This document shows positions 10,601 through 20,113 of a stretch of DNA of 64,000 bases, piece after piece. Position 1 is the first letter of the stretch, and each line of letters begins with the position of its first letter. The stretch comes from Perognathus longimembris pacificus. Its lineage: Eukaryota; Chordata; Mammalia; Rodentia; Heteromyidae. The translations under genes were made by a program, and so were the position numbers. The stretch spans positions 9,021,734 to 9,085,733 of the forward strand of contig NC_063167.1 in NCBI RefSeq assembly GCF_023159225.1, read 5' to 3'. The notes below the pieces were generated by a model. That model was given only the letters and a program-made list of their open reading frames with translations. It was not told the DNA's origin and searched no databases.

Positions 10601-11701
10601 TCTTATAAGGGGCCACTTTATTCCAATTATAAGCAACAAGGTGGTCCACACAGAAGTAGTTTTTAAGCATGCTCTCTTACCTGGAACTTATTAAAGGTCA
10701 GTATTAGATCTTGACAAACTTGTAGGAATCACCTGTGCTTCTGTGGGCCTGCTGGAAACTGTTACAAAAAACCTACAAAGAAGCTGGAATGGCAATTAAA
10801 ACATTTTGGTAGCCATAATTCTCCCTTTCTCACTTTGCAATAATTATTTAGGACAATTTTACTTCCAAATTTCTTATCTAGAAATGTATTCTTGATTTCC
10901 AAAGCCTTTTTAACACTAACACAACACTTTAGCTTTTATCTGCATCGGAAAAACTGAAGCTCACAGGCAATCTGAAACCAGGTGCCGCCCTTTGCTTGCG
11001 GGCTGCTTGTTTCAAAAGAGCCTTTTTTTTTTTCTTCAGTCCCAGTTACTGCATGGCATGAAGAACTTTGAATTTAAACTTAGTTTTGCATCATACTGCA
11101 GTCTTGAACATGTTCACACTCACACATGCACACACATACATTTTCAAAAGATCTTAAAGCACGCTGAATAAGCATCGGCTGTACATTTTAAGACAAAAAC
11201 CTTTAACAAATGATTTTAGCATTCTCCAGCCTCATTTTCCAGGGCTTGATAGTCTTAGTAAAACATTTTAGCGCACCAAACAATTTTCTGCTTAAGAAGG
11301 CTGGGTGGGGGTCCCCCTAGAGTTCTTTCTGTGGACACTCACACTCTGATTGTGAACCATTGCCTGTACATCTTTCCAATGAGCTATGCAGGTTTGACAC
11401 AAAAGAGACTGTTAGACTTACAAACAACACAGAGATGACAGCGCAGCATGGTGAGGTCACTCCCTGCCATCTGTGGGTGGCTTGGGCTGGCCCTACGTCC
11501 ACCCCGTCGGCGGCTGCGGGTCAGGACTTGGACTTGGGGCTGATGCGTCCGTGTCCTGGGCTGTCGGCGCCGGCGAGTTGACTGGGCAGGACCCTCCGGA
11601 GCGGAGGGCACAGCTGAAACATTTTCCTCAGAGTCCTCTTGTAGAGTTAACTGGGATGGGGAGTATGGAGCAGGAAATATTTCCTCCTCCGTGCTTCCTC
11701 C
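10601..11701 (-). other. Provirus body, unassigned
   Basis: AT-rich from 10620 to 11300, then GC-rich. It lies between the gag and pol remnants where capsid, protease and reverse transcriptase would be expected, but none is recognised. It may be decayed or unrelated captured sequence. Confidence 0.45.
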
Positions 11702-11881
11702 CTATGTCAAAGCTCCCTCAATTTCCTCAAAGGTGGACCATTCTGACTTGCACAGGGTGATCCACTTTTCCTTTTTAAGGGCCACACCTTGGTTCTGAGC
11801 TATCTCCTTAACCTCCCTCCAGTGAGCTAGGATCAAGTCTAGGGGGCTAGATGGAGGTCCTCAAGATAGAACGTTATCCAT
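11702..11881 (-). pseudogene. gag matrix remnant
   Basis: A minus-strand ATG at 11881 opens a frame with an in-frame TGA at 11863-11861. The same frame then reads 52 codons to a TAG at 11704-11702. The segment includes HWREVKEIAQNQ and a KSEWSTF motif, resembling the matrix domain of gammaretroviral Gag. Normal Gag is several hundred residues; here capsid and nucleocapsid are not recognisable downstream. The next roughly 100 bases on the minus strand could be a Pro/Ser-rich linker, but I cannot confirm it. Confidence 0.75.
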
Positions 11882-11972
11882 AGCTCTGATCAGAAGTTCA
11901 GTCCAAAAGGCTACAAAAAACAAAACAATTAATACAAAAGGAGGAAAACACAGGCCTAAGAACAAGAAAAGC

Positions 11973-12280
11973 TACGAGTTGGAGATCTCCCAAGCTGGCC
12001 CACAACCTCCTACAAGGGTGCAGAAGGAATGGACCCGAGTTGGCCCACAACCTCCTGCAAGAAGGAGTGGACCCGAGTTGGCCCACAACCTCCTGCAAGG
12101 GTGCAGAAGGAGTGGACCCGAGTTGGCCCACAACCTCCTGCAAGGGTGCAGAAGGAGTGGACCCGAGTTACGAGTTGGAGATCTCCCAAGTTGGCCCACA
12201 ACCTCCTGCCAGGGTACAGGAGGAGTGGACCCAAGTTGGCCCACAACCTCCTGCCAGATAAGCAGAAGGAGCAGACCCAA
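11973..12280 (-). repeat. Tandem repeat in the proviral leader
   Basis: The motif ttggcccacaacctcctgc (plus reading) recurs six times, separated by gcagaaggagtggacccgag-type segments, with a period near 45 bp and one shortened unit. A ggagatctccca flank occurs twice (about 11981 and 12178), showing a second level of duplication. It lies between the primer site and gag, where packaging signals normally sit. Confidence 0.9.
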
Positions 12281-12470
12281 GTACAAGGTGGGCGGGTTGA
12301 GTCTCGTTTAGGAGGCCCTCCTGGTCAGTTCCGGCCAAAAACCAAACTGACTCGCGCCCTACAAGTATAAGCAAAAGCAAAACAGACAAACAGACAAATT
12401 ACAGGACAAGACAAATGAAGAGCGCTGTTTTCTTACCTTCGGAGTCTGGGATCTCGGGGTCTCTGGGGCT

Positions 12471-12488
12471 ATCCCGGACGAAACCCCA
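12471..12488 (-). promoter_or_regulatory. Retroviral primer binding site, tRNA-Pro-like
   Basis: Two bases inside the 5' LTR, the minus strand reads TGGGGTTTCGTCCGGGAT. As I recall the tRNA-Pro site used by gammaretroviruses, it matches 16 of 18 positions, differing at positions 6 and 7. A splice-donor-like GGTAAG follows at about 12433-12438 on minus. Confidence 0.8.
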
Positions 12489-12490
12489 AA

Positions 12491-12798
12491 TGTTGTGCCA
12501 AGTTGCAAGACCACCCCCAAGAAGACCACCAAGATTCAGACACTCCGAAATGCAAAAGCAAGGCAAGGCTTTATTTAACGAGCTGCCAACTCGGGCCTCG
12601 TCCTACCCACCGACACAGCGGAGGTTAGGAGGAAGCCCCGAGCTGTGATTACACAGGGCTTATAAAGGCAAAGAACAAGGTTACAACAATCAGCTGTGCA
12701 AGCAAGATTAGAACACAGGTACAAATCTGATTGACTCAGGGTTCGATTCTAAAATGGGGTTCACGTGGTGGGGCCTGACTTCAAAGTCTGGCACCTCA
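12491..12798 (-). repeat. Proviral 5' LTR
   Basis: It reads TGAGGTGCC...GGCACAACA on the minus strand. A TATA-like TTTATA lies at 12661-12666 and AATAAA at 12570-12575, so U3, R and U5 follow in that order. The reverse complement of TATAAA about 90 bases before the poly(A) signal fits a short R region. This copy would have been the transcriptional promoter. Confidence 0.93.
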
Positions 12799-12840
12799 CC
12801 AGTACTGACGCGTGCGCACACGCACACACACACGCACAGC
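12799..12840 (+). mobile_element. SINE tail resuming after the provirus, with CA-rich end
   Basis: ccagtactg continues the SINE cut at 8760 and runs into an imperfect (CA)n tail at about 12816-12835. Confidence 0.85.
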
Positions 12841-13369
12841 ACCTGTTTGGGGGCTTACTCGAGCACGCTTGCTGAGCCTGGGATATGCTTTCTGACATCT
12901 TTCTCACCCGCCAACAGGAGAAAAGCCAGCCTTGTCTGAACAGCTAAACAGCACCTTGGTGGTGTGATGTCTAATTACCGTTTGCAGGGCACTGGGAGCT
13001 TTTCCCAGGAAAGGCTGGCTCAAGCTCACGGCTTTGGCGCTCATGCCTAGCCACCGCGGGCCCGGCCTTAGGAGAGACAGGCACTCACTCGAAGCTTCGG
13101 AGGGTGCGGCCAGGCCAAGCATTTCTGGGCTCACTGCTGGGCGGGCCAGAGCGCCATGCTGGTCTTCGGCAGCATTTTTTTGTTTCCCAGGGGAGGTGGG
13201 CAGCAGAGGCTCAGCACATTCCAGGGTTTGGGGGTAGGGGGGGGGATGGAATAAGGCATCAGTGGTCCTGGGAACTGTAATCCGCCTTTTTGTCATGCTC
13301 AGACCCAACTGCTTTTGGAACCTCACCCTAGCTGTGCAGCCAGTTAACCTCTCTGGGCCTCAGGACTTA
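12841..13369. other. Unique DNA; possible MIR piece at 13305-13369
   Basis: gtgcagccagttaacctctc followed by tgggcctcag resembles MIR. Nothing else is recognised. Confidence 0.4.
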
Positions 13370-13530
13370 ATAACTAGGGATTAAAATGACCTATTATGCA
13401 TAGAGGGCTTTCCTAATATGAATGATACTCTTTAACGATCGCGATCTTGTCTCTGTTTGCTAACTAGACTGGAGTGTAATTCTGACAGTGGCCACTAGAG
13501 GCAGCAGAGGTCCGGTCCTGCGCGGAGCCC
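13370..13530. promoter_or_regulatory. Candidate regulatory island with CTCF-like site
   Basis: An AT-rich segment with tatgcata and the palindrome gatcgcgatc (near 13438-13447) is followed by tggccactagaggcagca (about 13489-13506). The latter approximates the CTCF core but lacks one G. Inference only. Confidence 0.3.
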
Positions 13531-13764
13531 TGCAAAGCATTCAATCCCTCTCTAACTTCTGAGAGTCAGACTACTGAACCTACGTTTCTGTACCAGTCAC
13601 CTTGAATTAGTCCTTTTCTCTCCTTTGACTCGGTTTCTTCCTTGGGAACATAAGGTTTGGTGGGGGGGAGGGTTTGGAGGGGTGAATAAGCGGCATCTCA
13701 GGGGTGATGGGAGCACTTGAATGGCACCTGTTGCCCAGGTAGCATGAGGGGTCTTAATACAGAC

Positions 13765-13965
13765 CCCAGAGGCTGGAGTCCTGCTTCTGGCTGTGTGGCT
13801 TTGAGTACGTAACTCGTAACTCGACCTCTCTGTGCCTGCCTCCTCTCCAGCAAAACGGGACTGATTTTAACAGTACCCTTCCCTTTGAGGGTTGTTGGCT
13901 TAAATGAATACGTAAACATTCCAGAGCAGTGCTTTGTGCATAGTAGGGGCTGTATAAACGTGTGT
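13765..13965 (+). mobile_element. MIR element
   Basis: ggctgtgtggctttgagta, cctctctgtgcctgcctcc, gggttgttggcttaaatga and catagtaggggctgtataaa follow the MIR consensus in order. Confidence 0.8.
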
Positions 13966-14049
13966 TAAAACAATAAGTTGCAGTACCCTGGTTTTATTGA
14001 GTTTTTATTTGTTTTGGGGGGAGTGGTTGGTTTCTGTGTGTTTTGTTTT

Positions 14050-14145
14050 ATCTTGGTGGTAGTGAGGTTTAAACACAGGGCTTGGGGCCTTCTGCTTGCT
14101 CAGCTGGTGAGATACGGCTGAGTCCTGCCTCCAGCCCTTGCTTTC
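14050..14145 (-). mobile_element. ID-like SINE monomer (minus), old
   Basis: gtgaggtttaaacacaggg, then cttgctcagctggtgagatac and ctccagcccttgctttc. Confidence 0.5.
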
Positions 14146-14308
14146 ATTTTTAAATAAGATACAACAATTCCGTTTCCTGCAAGAAAAAAAAATCCATCCT
14201 GACTGAACTGAGCCCAAAACCTGAACTTAGAGGAGAAGGGCGGTATGTGGTCCTCGGGGAGGGAAGACTTGATCTGCTCGCTGCAGTAAGAATCTACCTT
14301 GGAACTTC

Positions 14309-14551
14309 ACCGCCCAGCCTGTGGCTCACACCTGCAATCCTGGCTACTCAGGAGGCTGAGATCGGAGGATCACAGTTCCAAGCCAGCAAGGGCAGGGAAG
14401 TCCATGAAACTCTTATCTCCAATTAACTACCACAAAGCCAGAAGTGGAGCTGTGGCTCGGGTGGTAGAGCAGCAGCTTGAGTGGAAAGACTGTCAGGGAC
14501 AGTGCCCAGCCCTCAGATCAAGCCCCAAACTGGAAGAAAAAAAAAAAAAGT
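14309..14551 (+). mobile_element. B1-dID-type SINE
   Basis: gtggctcacacctgcaatcc, ctggctactcaggaggctga, ctccaattaactaccaca and a right half ending in poly-A. Confidence 0.88.
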
Positions 14552-14568
14552 TGGAAAAACCATCTGTC

Positions 14569-14695
14569 TGGGCTGGAGGCATGGCTGGGTTGGTAGAGAG
14601 CTAGCCAGTGAGCCAAAGCATCAGGTACTGAGTTCAGGTCATGGTGTTGCACCTAAAAGAAAAGAGAAAAAAAAAAAAAGAAAAAGGAAAAGCAA
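14569..14695 (+). mobile_element. ID-like SINE monomer
   Basis: gggctggaggcatggctggg, then agagctagccagtgagcc and an A-rich tail. It follows the previous SINE directly. Confidence 0.65.
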
Positions 14696-14702
14696 TCTGT
14701 TT

Positions 14703-14812
14703 TGGAGCTGGGTATGAGGATGCATGCCTGTAATCCCGGCAGGATTGTAAATTCAAGGCCAGCTGGGGCTACGAGGCAGATTGCAAGGCAGCCTGTGCTC
14801 CTGTCAAAGGTG
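14703..14812 (+). mobile_element. B1-like SINE
   Basis: gctgggtatgaggatgcatgcctgtaatcccggcagg, then ccagctggggctacga, the 7SL-derived monomer pattern. Confidence 0.6.
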
Positions 14813-15375
14813 GGGCGGGGGAGGGAGGGACAGAGGGGGGAGGGAAAGGAAAGCAAACTAGCCAGCCGGAGAGGCAGGACTGGAAACACTTCAGTGCGTG
14901 GTGCTGCACCAGGGCTGTCGGCCTCAGAGGCAGACCCCGGGCCCAGGGCCCCTCTAGGTCGGGTGAGGGGCTGAGAGGGCTGTCAGAGGGCCCCGGGGAG
15001 CCGTGACAGGCCCACAAAAGTCTCCAGCCTGGTGGACAGATGGCAGGACGGACCTGGAGTCCAAGCCTCCATCCTCCACGGACGGGGTCTGGGTAGGGCT
15101 AGGGCAGCCCGTCTAATCCTCCTTGTGGCACCTGCGTCCCAGGGCTGCTGGGACGGCCGGAGGAGGAGCTCGGCTGGGTCCCCACTGGTGGCCTGAGCCA
15201 CAGAGGCAGCAGCCGGGGCTGGCCGAAGGGCTTTGACGTCCTTAGCAGTGATGTCACACTGCCCTGCGGGTGGAAATAGCGGGGGGCACGTGTCTGTCCT
15301 CCCAGCCCACGGGGACGTCCGTCTGTCCCTGTCTGGAGGACTCGTCCTATGCCAACAGGGTGAAAAGCTCACCCT
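14813..15375. other. GC-rich DNA, no gene recognised
   Basis: Open frames on both strands; nothing identifiable. Confidence 0.4.
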
Positions 15376-15430
15376 CTGCTGGGTGCTGGTGGCTCACGCC
15401 TGTCATCCCAGGGTCGTGGGTGGAAGTCGG
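15376..15430 (+). mobile_element. Partial SINE left monomer
   Basis: tgggtgctggtggctcacgcctgtcatccca is the head of the dimeric SINE; the rest is lost into a G-rich stretch at 15457-15485. Confidence 0.65.
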
Positions 15431-16092
15431 CGCGAAGAGGAAAGTCCCCAAACCGGGGCGGGGGGGGGGGGGGGCAGGGGGGGGTGGAGGCGTGTGCCGT
15501 GGCAGACGCCAGCCTCCAGGGGGAAAGCCCGGGGATAGGAGAGGTCCCACGCCCCAGGCCACACCTCTTCGCACCCCCAGGAATCCCGCCAGGGGCTGGG
15601 GAGGGGGGGTGTCTCAGAACCCTTGGCCTGCTCCTCGGGGTCAAAGGTCACGGCTTCGTCTCGGAGGCTTCTGTGGTTAACTGTGGTCACATGTTGGCCG
15701 GAAGACCGCGGTAAAATATTGTCTGTGATGATTAAGAAACACGGCCAAGAAAACAGAAACCCGAAGACGAAGAAAAAAAAAAAAAGAAATCCAGTGGGCT
15801 CCAATGGCCAACTTAGAGCAGACGCCAACTGTAATAATACGGTCTCCAAAGGGGTGTTTCTAGGACTCATTCCTCCAGCCAGCTATGTCTTGTAGGCTCG
15901 TCCTGAGCTGCAGGACACTCTCCTGGGAACCGCTGGACCCGCGTCCCACGATCCTCTTGTTTTCTCTGTCAGCATCCTGCCAGCCAGAGGTCAGCTCAGA
16001 GCAGACAGTTTGAACTCTGGTCGCCCCTGGCTGGACCCCGATCTTCTCCTGTCCCCTCTGCCCTCCACTGCCCTCTAAAATGAGTTGCCAGG
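15431..16092. other. Unique DNA with G-rich run
   Basis: No gene or further repeat recognised. Confidence 0.4.
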
Positions 16093-16369
16093 CTGGGGAA
16101 GGGTGGCTCATACTTGTCATCCTAGCTACTCAGGAGACTGAGATCTGAGGATCGTGGTTGGAAGCCAGCCTGGGCAGAAAAGCCCCCGTGAGACTCCTAT
16201 CTCCAATGAACCACTCAAAAACCAGAAGTGAAGCTGTGGCTCAAGTGGTAGAGTGCTAGCCTTGAGCAAAAAAAAAAAAAAAAAAAAAAAAAGCTCAAGG
16301 GCAGCACCTAGGCCCTGGGTTCAAGTCCTATAACCCACAAAATAAATAAATAAGTACATAAAATAAAAT
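16093..16369 (+). mobile_element. B1-dID-type SINE, first of a tandem pair
   Basis: A complete dimer with an internal A26 run and an (ATAA)n tail. It is preceded by aaaatgagttgcca at about 16077. Confidence 0.9.
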
Positions 16370-16379
16370 GAGCTGCCAC

Positions 16380-16632
16380 ACTGGGAACTGGTGGCTCAGG
16401 CCTGTCATCCTAGCTACGCTAGAGGCTGAGATCTAAGGGTCGAAGTTCAAAGCCAGCCCTGACAGGAAAATCCATGAGATCCTAGTCAATCCTAATTAAC
16501 TACCAAAAAAGCTAGAAGTGGGAGTTGTGGCTCAAGTGGTGAAAGTGCTAGCCTTGAACAATAGCAACAAAAAGCTCAAGGACAGCACACAGGAGTTCAA
16601 ACCCCAGAACAGGCACCAAAAAAAAAAAAAAG
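16380..16632 (+). mobile_element. B1-dID-type SINE, second of a tandem pair
   Basis: A complete, more diverged dimer with a poly-A tail, preceded by aaaatgagctgcca. The same motif returns at about 16694 (aaaatgagttgcca). Confidence 0.9.
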
Positions 16633-18811
16633 TCAAGCAAAGGTAGGAGGCTCCAAGATCAAGCCCCCAGAACCGTCATTCACTAACTAACTAAAAATGA
16701 GTTGCCACAAGGAAGGGCTGGATTGGGGCTGTCCCAGCTCCCTTTCCTGATTTCCAAATCCTCACTTTCACAAGTACTGTGGTGGAGGCCAGAGGCACCA
16801 AACCCCAGAATCCAGGCTTCACCACCATCAGGCCCCAGTACGACGGGACGCCCAGCCCCTAATTTACAGGAATAAGAACAACTTCAAGGCAAGGACCGGC
16901 TAGCCACGCAGGGCCCGGTGATCTAGCCGTGGGAGCCCCTGCAGCCGGCTGTGTTGGGGAGACCCACCCTGGACTGGTCTTTGGTGTGGGACCTGCCCGG
17001 GCTGCTCCCAGCAGGAAATGCTTTGTCAGTTCTCTGGCTGCTGGGTCTTGCCGAGCTGAGCAGGAATGTCTCCCGGCCAGCCCAGAATGTCCTTGCGCTC
17101 AGAAATGTACCTCGAGGAAGAAATCCCTCCCCACCCAGGCAGATGGTGTTCTGGGAGAAGCCTGTCTGCCTGTTTACAATGGGGGGAGGGGATTTGAGGG
17201 CCTGCGGCTTGCTGGGGACCCCTAGGAAACTACAGAAGGGGGATCCAGCTGCCCTCTGATATCCTGATTGTCAATATGGGGCACACACACACAGCGCCAG
17301 GACCCCAGTAGAAATCCCCCAGGCTGGGACCTATGGACCCCGTGCACCTGCTTGTAGTCCTCAAGCCTGATGAAGCCAAAAGGTCTAAAGGTCTGTAAGG
17401 TACAGAAAGGATGTGCGAAGGTAAGGGGCAGGCTAGACAGAAACTTCTAGATGTGCTCACCTGGGAGTTGTTTTCCCTCCTCCTCCTCCTGTTCCCCTCC
17501 CTTCCCTTCTGAAGTTTGGTTTTGCTTTGGGTGGCAGGGGGCCTGGGGCTCTAAACTCAAAGCCTCCAGCTTGCTAAGCAAGGAAGGGTGACACTGCTCA
17601 AGCGAGGTCCCCCGGCCTTCTTCCCTTTTTAGAGTCATCAACAATCCAAACTTAGATCTCCCATTAAAAAAAAAAATCGGTAGCTAAAGAAAGGGAAAGG
17701 AACAAGCAAGAGAGGAAAAAAAAAATCAGAAACACATTTCCCGTGGCGCCTGTGCGGGAAGTGCTGTGCTGGCATCTTCCTTGCCTTAGCCCCCAGCACT
17801 CCCTAGCGTCTCCCCAACACCAAACCCAAGACACCCCCATCACATCACACCGGTCCAATTGCGCTGCGGTGCCCCTTGTCCCGCGGGTAAAGGGGGGGAA
17901 GCGCACCTCCTTCAAGAGGCGGAAAACAGAAGGTTGACTAGGGTGCCAGGTACTTCGGAACCCGTGGGGAAAGGGTGGGAAGCGTGCGCTCCTGAGCATT
18001 TATGTGCAAATGGAGTAGACGGGAGACGGAGCGGCACCCACACGCAGCCCGCCCCGCTCACCCACAGTGTCTCCAGGATCCACAGCCAGGCCGGGCCGTG
18101 GAGGCCTCGGAGCCATCTTGCTTTTGCCCCCTTCTGCCCCTCACCCCAGCAAAGGCAGAGGACTGGGGATCCCAGCCCTCCAGTCACCGGTTGTGGGTCT
18201 TCCTTTCTTCCCGTGTGGCGTGGGGGTAATATTCTGTCCCCACAGCTGGGGTCACCAGCCACACATGGCATGCCCACCTGACCTCCAGAGGGCAACTGGG
18301 TTTCCCCACCCCCTCCCGCTAGGGGGGGAGCACACAGGCCACTGTGGTTGCAGGGGGTGGGAGGAGATGGGACTGTGAAAGGTGAACTCAGACTTGAGGG
18401 AAAGAGATTCCGTTCCGAGGCTTTTGGGGAGGTAGATGTAGATGTAGATAGATGTGTGATCTGGAGACCTTCCCAGCTCAGGCCTGGGCTGGCAGAAGTC
18501 ACGGGTTAGAGAGCCAGCCCTGGGGTGGGCACTGGAGGCAAAGGACTGAGCCCCAACTCACCTGGTTTCACTGCTTTGCCTCCTGGTTGTCTGCCATAGT
18601 GGGGGACCAGACAGACCCGCCTCCTGGGAACCGTGCAGAGATAATTAGGCCTTCTGAGGAGCGCTATAATCCCCAGATCAAAGGGGGCTCCACTTTATGG
18701 GTGCATCGGCTGCCACTGAACACCCACTCTGCAGTGGGCTGGAACTTGCCGGCCCTCCAAGGTGCTGCCTCCTAGGGGGAGGGGCTGGTACAGGAGCCCT
18801 CCCCTCCCCTC
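16633..18811. other. Unique DNA, mostly featureless
   Basis: 16633-16690 looks like the tail of another SINE. A weak minus-strand ID-like piece may lie at 17518-17600. No coding exon is recognised; a short gatgta repeat occurs near 18433-18450. Confidence 0.4.
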
Positions 18812-18882
18812 TCACCCCCCTGCAGTCCAGGCTCTCACACACACAAGGAGGAGGACTAGGCTCACCCCCTGCAGTCCAGGCT

Positions 18883-18923
<41 letters not shown>

Positions 18924-18935
18924 GAGGACTAGGGC
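18812..18935. repeat. Tandem duplication containing (CA)n
   Basis: Two copies of a segment running from ccctgcagtccaggctc through CA units to gaggaggactagg. The second copy carries an expanded pure (CA)n at 18886-18920, while the first has only about four units. Confidence 0.85.
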
Positions 18936-19093
18936 TGGAATCATCCATGCCCAGTTTTGTAGTTTGTTTCCAGGCTCTGGAAGTAAGGTGAGGTCACAGG
19001 GGCGCCCATCACAGTCACAGTACACCCTGGGGGGGGGGTTATCCCCCACCCCACTCCCTAATGAGTATGCATTCACCTAAAGTGGGTGGGGGG

Positions 19094-19301
19094 CCAGGCT
19101 GGCGCTAGTAGTTCATCCCTGTAATCCTAGCTACTTGGGCGGCTGAGATCCGTGGATCATGGTTCAAAGCCAGCCGGTTCAGGAGACTCTCATCTCTAAT
19201 TAATCACCAAAAAGTTGGGAGTGGAGCTGTGGCTCAAGTGGTGGAGTGCCAGCCTTGAATGGAAAGGCTGACCGTCGCTCTGAGTTTAAGCCCCAGTAAT
19301 G
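19094..19301 (+). mobile_element. B1-dID-type SINE
   Basis: ccctgtaatcctagctactt, tcatctctaattaatcacca, gctgtggctcaagtggtgga and tgagtttaagccccagtaat. Confidence 0.88.
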
Positions 19302-19548
19302 GGAGGGAAAGAAAGAGGAGGGAAGGAAAGGGAAGGAGGGAGGGAGGGAGAGAGGGAGGGAGGGAGAGAGGCAGGCAGGCAGGCATGGAAGGAGGGAGGG
19401 AGGGAGGGAGGGAGGGAGGGAAGAAGGGAGGAAGGCAGGCAGGTAGGGAAGGAGGGAAGGAGGGAGGAAAGGAGGCAGGCAGGAAGGGAGGGAGGGAGGG
19501 AGGGAGGGAAGATGGAAGGAAGGCAGGGAGGGAGGGAGGGAGGGTCAC
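19302..19548. repeat. Purine-rich (GGGA/GGCA/GGAA)n block
   Basis: About 245 bases of near-pure purine units with interspersed ggca. It begins exactly at the SINE tail, like the 5876-6208 block. Confidence 0.95.
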
Positions 19549-19824
19549 AGAGGAATGACAGTGAAGGAAAGGTCTCACCTAGGAGGTCACCTTTTTCTAC
19601 TCAGTCCTTCTGCCCTCTCCTGGCCACTTCCGGGGCCTCTGGCTCTTTGCACCGCGGAGGGAGAGGCGGGGCCGCAGCCTTTCCGCGGTGCACTCGCTGG
19701 GGGTCGGGTCCGCCACTTCCGACCCCGGGTCCCCGATTGATTTCTCGGGACGAAGCTGCCGGCGCCCCGAGCGGCCGGGCGCGCCAGGGGTGGCGGAGGC
19801 GCTCGGGCGAGTCCGGGCTCCTCG

Positions 19825-19905
19825 GGGGGCGGGGCCGGGGGCGGGGCCTGCTCGGGGGCGGGCCTTCTAGGGGGCGGGGCCCGCTCGGGGGCGGGGCCGG
19901 CGGCG
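19825..19905 (+). promoter_or_regulatory. Kazn: Array of five GC boxes (Sp1/KLF-type)
   Basis: GGGCGG occurs five times in about 80 bases, with partly repeated ctcgggggcgggg units. It lies 210-290 bases upstream of the Kazn start codon, a good position for a core-proximal activator cluster. Confidence 0.75.
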
Positions 19906-19957
19906 CAGGCCAGCCCGGAAGCGGCGGGAGGGGCCGCGGCGGGACTGGAGTCGTTCC

Positions 19958-19963
19958 CACGTG
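19958..19963. promoter_or_regulatory. CACGTG E-box
   Basis: A perfect palindromic E-box inside the CpG island, between the GC boxes and the start codon. It could bind MYC/MAX or USF/TFE-type factors; use is unproven. Confidence 0.45.
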
Positions 19964-20060
19964 AGGACTCGCGGCCCGGTTCCTCGCGTGCGGCGGCCGC
20001 GGACGGCCGGGCGTCCGGCCGGACGGAGAGCCGAGGGCCGGAGCGCGCGGCGGCGCCCGG

Positions 20061-20108
20061 ATGCGGGGCTGCGAGCCGGGCTGCCCGCCGTCGGAGCCCC
20101 CCGGGTAG
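20061..20108 (+). CDS. Upstream ORF of 15 codons before Kazn start
   Basis: An ATG at 20061 opens a frame of 15 codons (MRGCEPGCPPSEPPG) closing with TAG at 20106-20108, five bases before the Kazn ATG. The start context is weak (C at -3, C at +4), which would favour leaky scanning. It is present in the mRNA only if transcription starts upstream of 20061. A regulatory peptide or simple start-site interference is possible; chance is not excluded. Confidence 0.45.
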   Translation: MRGCEPGCPPSEPPG

Positions 20109-20113
20109 GCGGC

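Larger units (their letters stand above)
8761..12798 (-). mobile_element. Gammaretrovirus-like endogenous provirus, defective
   Basis: A 4038-bp element in minus orientation. Two 308-bp direct repeats (12491-12798 as 5' LTR, 8761-9068 as 3' LTR) bound it and begin TG and end CA on the minus strand. The flanks share ccag (8757-8760 and 12799-12802), fitting a 4-bp target duplication. Inside, in minus-strand order, are a tRNA-Pro-like primer site, a splice-donor-like GGTAAG, a repeated leader, a gag matrix remnant, an integrase remnant and a polypurine tract. Protease, reverse transcriptase, RNase H and a recognisable env are absent or unrecognised, so the copy cannot encode its own replication. 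Line-by-line comparison of the two LTRs shows no mismatch, implying recent insertion (or LTR conversion). A diverged SINE sits inside the body. Confidence 0.93.
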
